From assembly GCA_019114165.1 (NCBI GenBank), contig DXGA01000105.1:1-35275 (forward strand): a stretch of DNA of 35,275 nucleotides, in the 5' to 3' direction. The stretch is from Candidatus Flavonifractor merdipullorum. GTDB taxonomy: Bacteria; Bacillota; Clostridia; Oscillospirales; Oscillospiraceae. A program made the position numbers and the translations under genes. This document shows positions 18,525 to 26,517 of the stretch, piece after piece; positions within the stretch are counted from its first letter, which is position 1, and each line of letters opens with the position of its first letter. The notes under the pieces were generated by a model. The model was not told the DNA's origin. It ran no database searches and worked only from the letters and a program-made list of their open reading frames with translations.

Positions 18525-19100
18525 TTATGTTTTTCCGCCGCTCCGCCGGACCTGGTCCTTCATGTCCTCCACGGTGTCCGACATACTGTTCATGGCGTCG
18601 TTCAGGTCCTTGCGGCCCAGATCGGGGCCGGAAAACTGATACCGGCACCCCAAAAAGAGTCCCATGATGAGTAACGGCACCGTGATATAAAAGACACAGA
18701 TCACCGCAATGATGAGGATGAGCAGCGGCATGGAGGTCAACAGCTTTCCCTGCCGCCATACCTCGAAGCGGTTATGGGTGGACGGGTCCAGGGCATGGAA
18801 AAGAGCGCTGAACAGCTCCTTGACGCTCTCCCATAACCCGTTCCATCCGCCGCTCCGGGTCCCTTGCGCCTCATTATATCCGGCCGTCTCTTTTCCGGGC
18901 GCGGAGGGCGGTATGTTAGCCCCCGGACGGGTGGAGTAGGTCCCGCCGCTTCCCGGCGTCCTGGTCTTTCCCCGCCGCTCCAGATCAATGAGAGCGTCCA
19001 GCAAATCGCCGTTGCTGCGCTCCAGCGCCGCCTTGGCCTCTTCATAGGTGACGTCCGCCTTTTCCCGCAGACGTTCCACATCTTCCAGCGTAACCGCCAT
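18525..19100 (-). CDS. DUF4342-like protein with N-terminal UBA-like domain and C-terminal TM segment
   Basis: MAVTLEDVERLREKADVTYEEAKAALERSNGDLLDALIDLERRG; hydrophobic LLTSMPLLILIIAVICVFYITVPLLIMGLFLG. Confidence 0.75.
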   Translation of the reverse strand: MAVTLEDVERLREKADVTYEEAKAALERSNGDLLDALIDLERRGKTRTPGSGGTYSTRPGANIPPSAPGKETAGYNEAQGTRSGGWNGLWESVKELFSALFHALDPSTHNRFEVWRQGKLLTSMPLLILIIAVICVFYITVPLLIMGLFLGCRYQFSGPDLGRKDLNDAMNSMSDTVEDMKDQVRRSGGKT

Positions 19101-19175
19101 TTCTCGAAACTCCTTTCACCCGCGTTTCTTTGCTACCAGTATAGCCGCACAAGAACAAACAGGCATTGGAAGCAG

Positions 19176-19192
19176 GTTAAAAGCACATTAAA
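19176..19192 (-). promoter_or_regulatory. Tandem direct-repeat site, possible OmpR-family response regulator box
   Basis: Minus strand TTTAAT-GTGCT-TTTAAC, exact 11-bp phase, upstream of a -10 TATACT (19138-19143). Confidence 0.45.
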
Positions 19193-19248
19193 AATTTCAC
19201 GTTACCGTCATTGTACCCCATGGATACCGGCGGCGCAAGGGGAAAAGA

Positions 19249-19278
19249 AAGGGGCGCAGCCGTTGGGCTGCACCCCTT
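19249..19278 (-). terminator. Intrinsic terminator after Na/Pi cotransporter
   Basis: Minus strand AAGGGGTGCAGCC-CAAC-GGCTGCGCCCCTT then TCTTTT. Confidence 0.8.
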
Positions 19279-19291
19279 GAGAGGATGTGAT

Positions 19292-20905
19292 TTACTTTTC
19301 GTAAAGGGCCTGGGCGATGTTGAGGGCATGGTCCAGAATACGCTCGATATCCGTGAGGATCTCGCTGTACAGGATGCTCACCTCGGGATCGGTCTTGCCG
19401 GCCCGCATACGCTTGATCTGGGCGGTGCGGTAACGGCTGTTCTTGTCGTCGCTGTCCGCCTCCAGCACGGCCACAGTGGCCAGATTGCGCTTTTTCTCGG
19501 CCTCTCCCTCTTCGGTGAAGTCGATGGCGCCCAGCGCGTGGGTGGCAAGAGTGCGCAGCTTCACCAGCTCTTCGGTGGTCTCCTCGTCCATGTACAGGTT
19601 CCGCTTCTCCAGCTGCTGGAGATACTCGGCCATGTTCATGGCGTGGTCGCCGATGCGCTCGATGTTGCCGCAGACGATGAGCAGACGGTTGAGCCGGTCG
19701 GAATCGGTCTCCGACATCTCGCGGATGGAGATGTGGCTGACGCAGCGGGTGATCTCGGCGTTGTTCAGGTCGATCTGGTCTTCCTGCTTGGCCACTTCCT
19801 CCAGCTTCTTCTGGTCCCGATCCAGCAGGGCGTCAAAGGCCATTTCCACGTTCTTGCAGGCCATCTGGAACATGACGTTTTCCTGCTTCTTCAGGTCGCT
19901 CAGGGCGATGGAGGTGGAGCCCATGCGCACGGAGTCGGCGAAGCTGTGCTCCTTGCCGTTCTCGCCCTTATCGGGCAGGATGCGGCAGGCAGCGGCAGCC
20001 AGCAGGTTACCGGCGGGCAGCAGAATAGCGGTGGTGACCACGTTGAAGATCACATGGGTAATGGCGATTTGGCTGACCACGTTGCCGGGGATCAGGTTCT
20101 GAATCAGGGAGACAAAGGGGGTGAAAATGCAGATCAGGGTAAAGATCACCGTACCGATGACATTGAACATCAGGTGGATGACGGTGGTGCGCTTGGCGTT
20201 GAGATTGCCGCCCAGCGCAGCGATGACGGCGGTGATGCAGGTGCCGATGTTCTGTCCAAAGAGGACGTAGACGGCGCTGTCCAGACCGATGACGCCGGTG
20301 CTGGCCAGGGCCTGAAGGATGCCGATGCTGGCCGAAGAACTCTGGATGATGGCGGTAAAGACCGCGCCTACCAGGATGCCCAGCAGCGGGTTGGCGGAGA
20401 AGCGGGTGAGCAGATCGATGAAGGGCTGATACTCCTGGAGGGGCGCCATGGAGGAGCTCATCAGCTCCATGCCGATGAAGAGGATGCCCAGGCCGGCGAT
20501 GATCTGTCCGACGCAGGTCACCTTCTGGCTCTTCTTCATCATCATGATGACTACGCCCACAAAGGCAATGATGGGGGCAATCAGGCCAATGTCCAGCGCG
20601 ATGAGCAAGCCGGTCACCGTGGTTCCGATATTGGCGCCCATGATGACGCCCACGGCCTGGCCCAGGGTCATCAGCCCGGCGTTGACGAAGCCCACCACCA
20701 TGACGGTCGTGGCCGATGAGCTCTGGATGACGGCGGTGATGCCGGCGCCCACCAGCATCCCCAGGAAACGGTTGGAGGTCAGCTTTTCCAAAATGGATTT
20801 TAGTCGGTCGCCTGCGGCCACTTCCAGGCCGCCGCTCATCAGCTGCATGCCATAGAGGAACAGGGCAAGGCCGCCGAAGAGCATGAAAATGTCTTCTAAC
20901 TGCAT
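19292..20905 (-). CDS. Na+/phosphate cotransporter family protein with PhoU-like C-terminus
   Basis: GLALFLYGMQLMSGGLEVAAGDRLKSILEKLTSNRFLGMLVGAGITAVIQSSSATTVMVVGFVNAG, second QSSSASIGI repeat, helical C-terminus. Confidence 0.95.
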   Translation of the reverse strand: MQLEDIFMLFGGLALFLYGMQLMSGGLEVAAGDRLKSILEKLTSNRFLGMLVGAGITAVIQSSSATTVMVVGFVNAGLMTLGQAVGVIMGANIGTTVTGLLIALDIGLIAPIIAFVGVVIMMMKKSQKVTCVGQIIAGLGILFIGMELMSSSMAPLQEYQPFIDLLTRFSANPLLGILVGAVFTAIIQSSSASIGILQALASTGVIGLDSAVYVLFGQNIGTCITAVIAALGGNLNAKRTTVIHLMFNVIGTVIFTLICIFTPFVSLIQNLIPGNVVSQIAITHVIFNVVTTAILLPAGNLLAAAACRILPDKGENGKEHSFADSVRMGSTSIALSDLKKQENVMFQMACKNVEMAFDALLDRDQKKLEEVAKQEDQIDLNNAEITRCVSHISIREMSETDSDRLNRLLIVCGNIERIGDHAMNMAEYLQQLEKRNLYMDEETTEELVKLRTLATHALGAIDFTEEGEAEKKRNLATVAVLEADSDDKNSRYRTAQIKRMRAGKTDPEVSILYSEILTDIERILDHALNIAQALYEK

Positions 20906-20951
20906 TTCTCTCTTTCTCCTTCTCGGCCGGGCAGGACCGGCATCCCGATTT

Positions 20952-20990
20952 TGTAAAAAATGGGTATTGTCTTTGTATTTCTTTTGTAAA
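20952..20990 (-). promoter_or_regulatory. Pho-box-like array upstream of the Na/Pi cotransporter
   Basis: Minus strand TTTACA-AAAGA-AATACA-AAGAC-AATACC-CATTT-TTTACA: four 6-mers with exact 5-bp spacers. Confidence 0.6.
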
Positions 20991-21093
20991 ATACCTGCGT
21001 CTTAATTATTACAAATTTTCCCCATTCCTGCAATCCCTTTTTCTCGGACAAAAGAGAGAATTTTTTCCCTGTGGGAAGAACAGTTCTGTAGGT

Positions 21094-21807
21094 TCAGTCC
21101 TCCCCGCCGGAGGGCTGGCCGCCTCTGGGCTTGTCCAGCGGGTCGATCCACCCCGCCATTTCGGCGGGCAGCGCCTCCCGCACCGCCACGCAGCGGCAGA
21201 TGGGCATTCCCTGATGGTGGAATTTCTCTTCATAGTCGGTCATGATGCCGCAGACGCCGTCCCTGTGCAGGTCGCGGGTGACCTGCTCCAGCCGGAAGCC
21301 CGCCTTGGGAAACTGAAAGAGGGACCACTCAAACAGGTCCTGATTGTCGGTCTTCATATGGATCTCGCCCTTTTCCGGCAGGATCTGCCGGTAACGCATC
21401 AAAAAGTCCGTGTGGGTCAAACGGCGCTTGGCGTGGCGGTTGGAGGGCCAGGGATCGCTGAAATTCAGGTAAATGCGGCTGACCTCGCCGGGCGCGAAGT
21501 ACGCGGGCAGACGCTCGGCATCGGCGTCGATGAAGCGGACATTGGCAATGCCCTGCTCATTGGCCCGCTCCATGGCAATGACCATGGCGTCGGCCACCCG
21601 CTCGATGGCCACGAAAAGCACGTCCGGCTCCGCCGCCGCCGTCTCTACCGTAAATCGTCCCTTGCCGCAGCCGATCTCCAGACGAATCTCCCGGGCCTCC
21701 GGCATTTCGTCTTTCCAATGGCCCCGCATGGACGCCGGGTCGGGGATGAGCATGGCGGCACAGCGCTCCATCCGGGGCGCCAGGTTGGGTTTTTTTCTCA
21801 TTCTCAT
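21094..21807 (-). CDS. trmB: tRNA (guanine46-N7)-methyltransferase
   Basis: IRLEIGCGKGRFTVETA, IYLNFSDPWPSNRHAKRRLTHTDFLMRYRQIL, LHMKTDN-like motif. Confidence 0.95.
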   Translation of the reverse strand: MRMRKKPNLAPRMERCAAMLIPDPASMRGHWKDEMPEAREIRLEIGCGKGRFTVETAAAEPDVLFVAIERVADAMVIAMERANEQGIANVRFIDADAERLPAYFAPGEVSRIYLNFSDPWPSNRHAKRRLTHTDFLMRYRQILPEKGEIHMKTDNQDLFEWSLFQFPKAGFRLEQVTRDLHRDGVCGIMTDYEEKFHHQGMPICRCVAVREALPAEMAGWIDPLDKPRGGQPSGGED

Positions 21808-21863
21808 GGTTTTGGTTCACCTCACGGTCATCATACCATATGCCATGCCCGGCGTAAACCGCT

Positions 21864-22244
21864 TTACTTGCTTTTTGACCGCTTCTCAATGGCCCAGGCC
21901 CCCCATCCGGCCAGACAGCCCAGGACCGGCGGCACGCACCAGATGCCAAAGAAGAACCAGGCCATCAGATACCATTCCGCCGTGCTGAGGAACCAGAGCC
22001 CCACCAGTACCAGTGGCAAAAGGGGCAGGAGGATCCGCCAGCGGAGCTTTGCCGTCCGGCACAGCAGCCACTCCAGGAAAAACATGGGGACAAAGTGGAA
22101 GTAGAGCAGCAAAAACTGATGCCACGGCGGAATATTTAAGGGAAGATCTGCAAAAGCAACATAGAAGCTCACGGCGTACACTACAAAGGACAAGAGGAAG
22201 AGGAGCAACAAAATCCGATTGCGTTTTTCTTTCCAGGTTTCCAT
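21864..22244 (-). CDS. Small integral membrane protein, unknown function
   Basis: METWKEKRNRILLLLFLLSFVVYAVSFYVAFADLPLN...; about four TM segments; GGAGGTGTTACC RBS. Confidence 0.7.
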   Translation of the reverse strand: METWKEKRNRILLLLFLLSFVVYAVSFYVAFADLPLNIPPWHQFLLLYFHFVPMFFLEWLLCRTAKLRWRILLPLLPLVLVGLWFLSTAEWYLMAWFFFGIWCVPPVLGCLAGWGAWAIEKRSKSK

Positions 22245-22260
22245 GGTAACACCTCCTTGG

Positions 22261-23811
22261 TTACGCTGCATCCGGTTTTTTATCCTTCCAAAGCCGCCCT
22301 GCCAGCGCCCCCAACGTGAAGAGGACCGGCGGACACAGGCAGCAAAGGGCCGTGATGGCAGTCCGGCTCAGGGTGTGGACGCCGTCATAATAGGCCACGT
22401 CGTAAGTGCCCAGCACCACGCAGGCGGGCAGATCGAGCCGTCCCAGTACCATCCCCGCCGCGGAGTCCATCACTCGTTCGGTGTATCCGGCCATATAGTT
22501 CCCGCCGTATTCCGCCGCCCACTGGGCGTCCCGGGCGTCCAGCGCCAGGCACCGGCTCAGTCCCAGCGCCAGAAAAACAAGCGTCAGAATCAGGCACCAT
22601 ATCAGCAGCCAGCCCGCCGACGGGCGGCGTTTTTTCCCCCACAGGAAGCTCAAAATCAGATAGGAGGCCGCCAACAGGGCCACATAGCCCCAGATGGGCA
22701 AAAACCGGATGCCGTACGGGTAGAGCACCCCCAGCGTTCCCAAGAGGATGACTCCCAGCACCAACGCGCTCTGCACGGCGAAAAATCCACACACCGGCTG
22801 CCAGAAGGGGGGCAGCTCCGGCCAATGGGGACGGCTCTTCCGGGCATAGAGAATGGTGGGAACGAGAAAGCCCGCCATCCACACGCCCCACACCACGCAG
22901 TCGATCCAGGGAGAGAAACTGAGAAAGCCGCTTCCATCATCCCAGCCCGGCACACCGGCCCACAGAACCGCCGCCAGATTGTACGCGCCCACAAAAAAGA
23001 GGATCAAAAACACCCAGAAGGCCCGGTGACGCACGCCCGCCTGCTTGGTTTCATCCCGCTCCCGCCGGAGAAAAACTCCGATCCCCTCACCGACGGCGGT
23101 AAAGAGCACGCCCACCACTGCCATATAAAGGGCGCTGTCGTTCAATAGACCCAGGGCAAAGACCGTCAGGCACACGGCGCACAGCAGGAGATACAAAGGG
23201 CAAAACCCCTGTCGCTTACCCAGGGCCACGCCGGAGGCGATACTGCCCAAAGGCAGGAGGAGGCAGGGATAGATCAGGGCGGTGAGGGCCGGGACCACCT
23301 CGCCGGTGAGCCGTTCCGCGCCGCAGAGTGCCGCGGGCAGGAGGAGATAGATCAGGATACCCACCGGCACAAAGGGCAGTGTCTCCTTCCATCGGAGGGG
23401 CGTGGGGGCGCTCCGGGCAAGGCCCAGCTTTTCCCGGATGGCCTCTAATTCCATCCACCAGCCCGCATAGCGGGAGAGCCAGATGGTCAGGTAGCCGGCG
23501 GTATACAGTCCCACCCACAAAAGAACGCTGTCCCAGCGGTAGAGGTGGGAGAGAAACACCACGGCTCCCACAAAAAGTACCATGGAAATGAGATAGTGCA
23601 GCACCGAACGTCTGGCCACAGACCGTCCGTCGTCGGCAAAGGGCAAGGTGGACACTCCCACCGACGCGCCAAAGGCGGTGGCAAGGAAGATGCCGTACCA
23701 GTGATACACCGTCCAGATACCGTCTCCCAGACTGAAGAGCACACCCACGCCGGTCCCCAGTACGCCGCCGATGAGAATGCGGATCAGCCACGCTTTTTTC
23801 CGCTCGTTCAT
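22261..23811 (-). CDS. Polytopic membrane protein with N-terminal DUF3021-like region
   Basis: MNERKKAWLIRILIGGVLGTGVGVLFSLGDGIWTVYHWYGIFLATAFGASVGVSTLPFADD..., many hydrophobic segments; follows a LytTR gene. Confidence 0.7.
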   Translation of the reverse strand: MNERKKAWLIRILIGGVLGTGVGVLFSLGDGIWTVYHWYGIFLATAFGASVGVSTLPFADDGRSVARRSVLHYLISMVLFVGAVVFLSHLYRWDSVLLWVGLYTAGYLTIWLSRYAGWWMELEAIREKLGLARSAPTPLRWKETLPFVPVGILIYLLLPAALCGAERLTGEVVPALTALIYPCLLLPLGSIASGVALGKRQGFCPLYLLLCAVCLTVFALGLLNDSALYMAVVGVLFTAVGEGIGVFLRRERDETKQAGVRHRAFWVFLILFFVGAYNLAAVLWAGVPGWDDGSGFLSFSPWIDCVVWGVWMAGFLVPTILYARKSRPHWPELPPFWQPVCGFFAVQSALVLGVILLGTLGVLYPYGIRFLPIWGYVALLAASYLILSFLWGKKRRPSAGWLLIWCLILTLVFLALGLSRCLALDARDAQWAAEYGGNYMAGYTERVMDSAAGMVLGRLDLPACVVLGTYDVAYYDGVHTLSRTAITALCCLCPPVLFTLGALAGRLWKDKKPDAA

Positions 23812-23825
23812 GGTTTTCCCTCCTT

Positions 23826-24266
23826 TCAAAGGTCCAGGGCTTCTTTGATCTTTTTCACATAGCGTCGGGAGACGTAAACCTTTGTTCCGCCCTCCAACGT
23901 CATACAGATGGTACCGGTGAGAGACAGATCCAGCCCGGTCACCTTCCGTAAATTGACGATCTCCGAGTGGGAGATGCGGACGAAGGTATGGCGGTCCAGC
24001 TGCTCTTCCAGCTCATAGAGCCGCTGTTCCACCGTCCAGACGCCGGCGCCGGTCTGGGCCTTCACCAGCTTCTGCTCCCCGTAAAAGCGGAGCACCTCTT
24101 CCGGGGCAAGAAACACCGCCTGCTCCCCCTGCCGGGCGGTGAGCAGTCCGCTTTTCTGCCGGGATAACGCCCTGGCCAGGGCTTCCACCTCCGGCGTCCG
24201 CTCCGCCGCTTCGATGACCACCGCCGGTTCCCTCCGCTCGGGTACGATGCGGATCTCTACCTTCAT
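23826..24266 (-). CDS. LytTR-domain DNA-binding transcriptional regulator
   Basis: LYELEEQLDRHTFVRISHSEIVNLRKVTGLDLSLTGTICMTLEGGTKVYVSRRYVKKIKEAL. Confidence 0.92.
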   Translation of the reverse strand: MKVEIRIVPERREPAVVIEAAERTPEVEALARALSRQKSGLLTARQGEQAVFLAPEEVLRFYGEQKLVKAQTGAGVWTVEQRLYELEEQLDRHTFVRISHSEIVNLRKVTGLDLSLTGTICMTLEGGTKVYVSRRYVKKIKEALDL

Positions 24267-24301
24267 CCCTCTCCCTCCCTTCTGCCCTCAGTATAAGGAA
24301 A

Positions 24302-24342
24302 AAAAGACCGTCCGTCCACACATTCGGGACAGACGGTCTTTT
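24302..24342. terminator. Intrinsic terminator (palindromic, A/T flanked on both sides)
   Basis: AAAAGACCGTC-cGTCC...GGACa-GACGGTCTTTT. Confidence 0.8.
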
Positions 24343-24359
24343 CTCACGGACAGTCGGAC

Positions 24360-25223
24360 TCACTGGAGCAGGTCGGGGCCGGGCAGGTCCATCTGACGCT
24401 TTCGTCCGGCCGACCAGGCCAGCTTTTCGGCCAGCGCCTGGTCGTCGCCCTGGGCCAGCACCTGACGGTAGGCCTGCAAGTTGGCTTCCAGCCGGTCCAC
24501 CGCTTCTATCAGCGCCGGACGGTTCATGGAGAAGAGCTGGGTCCACAGCCCCACATCCAGCGCCGCCACCCGGGTACAGCCGCGGAAGGAGGAGCCCTCA
24601 AAGCCCCGGCACTCAAAGAGCTTTTCGTCGTCGCAGACGCTGACGGCGATGATGTGCATCATCTGGCTGGTATAGGCGATCATGGCGTCGTGGGCCTCCG
24701 GGGTGGTGGGGCACACGTCCCGGCAGCCCAGATGGTCCGCCATGCGGCCCATCAGGTCCATGTGTTCCTTGGTGCTCTCCTTTCGGGGGGTGAGGATCAG
24801 GTGGGAGCCCTGGAACATCTCCCCAAAGGCGTGTTCCACGCCGGAAAATTCGGTACCCGCCATGGGGTGACAGCCGATGAAATCCACCTCGGGGGGCAGA
24901 CATTTGGCCGCTTCCATCACGGCGGTCTTGACGCCGCACACGTCGGTGACCAGAGAGCCGGGCTTGAACCGGTCCTTGAACTGCTCCAGATAGCGGACGA
25001 TTCCCTTGGGATGGAGGGCAAGAATGGTGACGTCGGCCTGGGGAATGACGGCGTCGGGGTCGTCGGTGACCCGGTCGCCCACTCCGTGCTCCCGGGCAAA
25101 GCGCAAGGTCGGCTCGGAGACGTCCACACCCACGATCTCGTAGCCCTCAAAGCCTTTCAGGCCCAGCGCCAGAGAGCCGCCGATGAGACCGAGACCCACA
25201 ATGACAATGGTCTTCTTGTCCAT
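24360..25223 (-). CDS. tyrA: Prephenate dehydrogenase
   Basis: TIVIVGLGLIGGSLALGLKGFEGYEIVGVD; DFIGCHPMAGTEFSGVEHAFGEMFQGSHLILTP. Confidence 0.95.
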   Translation of the reverse strand: MDKKTIVIVGLGLIGGSLALGLKGFEGYEIVGVDVSEPTLRFAREHGVGDRVTDDPDAVIPQADVTILALHPKGIVRYLEQFKDRFKPGSLVTDVCGVKTAVMEAAKCLPPEVDFIGCHPMAGTEFSGVEHAFGEMFQGSHLILTPRKESTKEHMDLMGRMADHLGCRDVCPTTPEAHDAMIAYTSQMMHIIAVSVCDDEKLFECRGFEGSSFRGCTRVAALDVGLWTQLFSMNRPALIEAVDRLEANLQAYRQVLAQGDDQALAEKLAWSAGRKRQMDLPGPDLLQ

Positions 25224-25226
25224 CTC

Positions 25227-26246
25227 TTACACCTCCCGGCCCACGGCCTGGGCGATGGGGACCAGTTTATCCATCACGTTCTGGAACTGCTCGGGGGTGA
25301 TGGACTGCGCGCCGTCACACAGGGCGTTTTTGGGGTCGTTGTGGACCTCGATGATGAGGCCGTCCGCCCCGGCGGCCACCGCCGCCATGGCCATCCGCTC
25401 CACCATCCAGGCCTTGCCGCAGGCGTGGGAGGGGTCCACCACCACCGGCAGGTGGGACAGCTGCTTCACCGCCAGCACGGCGGACAGGTCCAGGGTGTTG
25501 CGGGTGAAGGTCTCAAAGGTGCGGATGCCACGCTCGCAGAGGATGACGTTCTGATTGCCCCCGGCCATGATGTACTCGGCGGACATGAGCCACTCTTCGA
25601 TGGTGGAGGAGAGGCCCCGCTTGAGCAAAATGGGTTTATTGGTCTCCCGGCCCAGCTTTTTGAGGAGGTCGAAGTTCTGCATATTCCGGGCCCCCACCTG
25701 GATCACGTCCACGCACTCCTGGAAGAGGTCGATGTACTCGGTGCTCATGATCTCGGTGACCACCGGCAGGCCGGTCTCCCTGCGGGCGCGGCGGAGCAGC
25801 TCCAGCCCCTCGCACTCCAGCCCCTGGAAGGAGTAAGGAGAAGTACGGGGCTTGAACGCGCCGCCCCGCAGGGCGCAGGCCCCGCTCTTCTGCACTTCTT
25901 TGGCGATGCCCACGATTTGATTTTCACTCTCCACCGAACAGGGTCCGGCGATGACGGCCAGCTTTTTGCCGCCGATGGCCGCCCCGTTGGGCAGGGAGAT
26001 CACGGTATCATCCGGGTGGTATTTGCGGTTGGCCTTCTTGTACGGCTCGCTGACCCGCATGACCCGCTCCACGCCGGGCAGCTGCTCCAGCATCTCCTGG
26101 TCAATGTTGGCGGCGTTACCCTCCGCGCCCAGGATGGTGGTCTCCGAGCCCTTGGAGACCATCACGTTGACCCCGCCGGCCTTCATAGCGGCAATGGCTT
26201 CCTGAAGCTGCTGGGCGGTAAAATCCGGTTTCATAATGACGACCAT
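25227..26246 (-). CDS. aroF: 3-deoxy-7-phosphoheptulonate (DAHP) synthase
   Basis: KLAVIAGPCSVESENQIVGIAKEVQKSGACALRGGAFKPRTSPYSFQGL; HLPVVVDPSHACGKAWMV; ATG 26246 after AAGGAGGAATTTTACC. Confidence 0.96.
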   Translation of the reverse strand: MVVIMKPDFTAQQLQEAIAAMKAGGVNVMVSKGSETTILGAEGNAANIDQEMLEQLPGVERVMRVSEPYKKANRKYHPDDTVISLPNGAAIGGKKLAVIAGPCSVESENQIVGIAKEVQKSGACALRGGAFKPRTSPYSFQGLECEGLELLRRARRETGLPVVTEIMSTEYIDLFQECVDVIQVGARNMQNFDLLKKLGRETNKPILLKRGLSSTIEEWLMSAEYIMAGGNQNVILCERGIRTFETFTRNTLDLSAVLAVKQLSHLPVVVDPSHACGKAWMVERMAMAAVAAGADGLIIEVHNDPKNALCDGAQSITPEQFQNVMDKLVPIAQAVGREV

Positions 26247-26280
26247 GGTAAAATTCCTCCTTGACGGTGCGGGAAAACAG

Positions 26281-26315
26281 AAAAAACCGCGGCGGCCCAA
26301 TGGGCTGCCGCGGTT
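26281..26315 (-). terminator. Attenuator terminator upstream of aroF
   Basis: Minus strand ACCGCGGC-A-GCCC-ATT-GGGC-C-GCCGCGGT followed by TTTTT; lies between leader ORF and aroF RBS. Confidence 0.85.
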
Positions 26316-26365
26316 CCAGGTTCCCAGATATCACATTGGGGGCTTGGACCTTTCCTGACAGGCCG

Positions 26366-26443
26366 TTATGGGCACGAACCATCGCCGGTGCTGACATAAT
26401 AGCAACGGTAATAGTCGTATCCATAAGCAAAGCGGCTGGTCAT
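26366..26443 (-). CDS. Tyr-rich attenuator leader peptide, MTSRFAYGYDYYRCYYVSTGDGSCP
   Basis: 25 codons with RBS GGGGAGG; Tyr at residues 7, 9, 11, 12, 15, 16; precedes terminator and aroF-tyrA. Confidence 0.8.
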   Translation of the reverse strand: MTSRFAYGYDYYRCYYVSTGDGSCP

Positions 26444-26477
26444 GGTCCGTGTCCTCCCCTCTTTTGACGTTATCGCA

Positions 26478-26506
26478 ACTTTAGCACTTTTTGGTGGTAA
26501 AGTCAA
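26478..26506 (-). promoter_or_regulatory. Promoter of aroF leader transcript
   Basis: Minus strand TTGACT - 17 bp - TAAAGT with TG extended -10 (TGCTAAAGT). Confidence 0.65.
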
Positions 26507-26517
26507 GAGGGAATTTT

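Noticed and set aside
19211-20719. 502-aa plus-strand ORF opposite the Na/Pi cotransporter
   Set aside because: Compositionally a mirror of the real gene (H/D/G/V/Q-rich), no RBS or domain motif.
24654-26264. 536-aa plus-strand ORF opposite tyrA-aroF
   Set aside because: Shadow ORF of two well-recognised enzymes.
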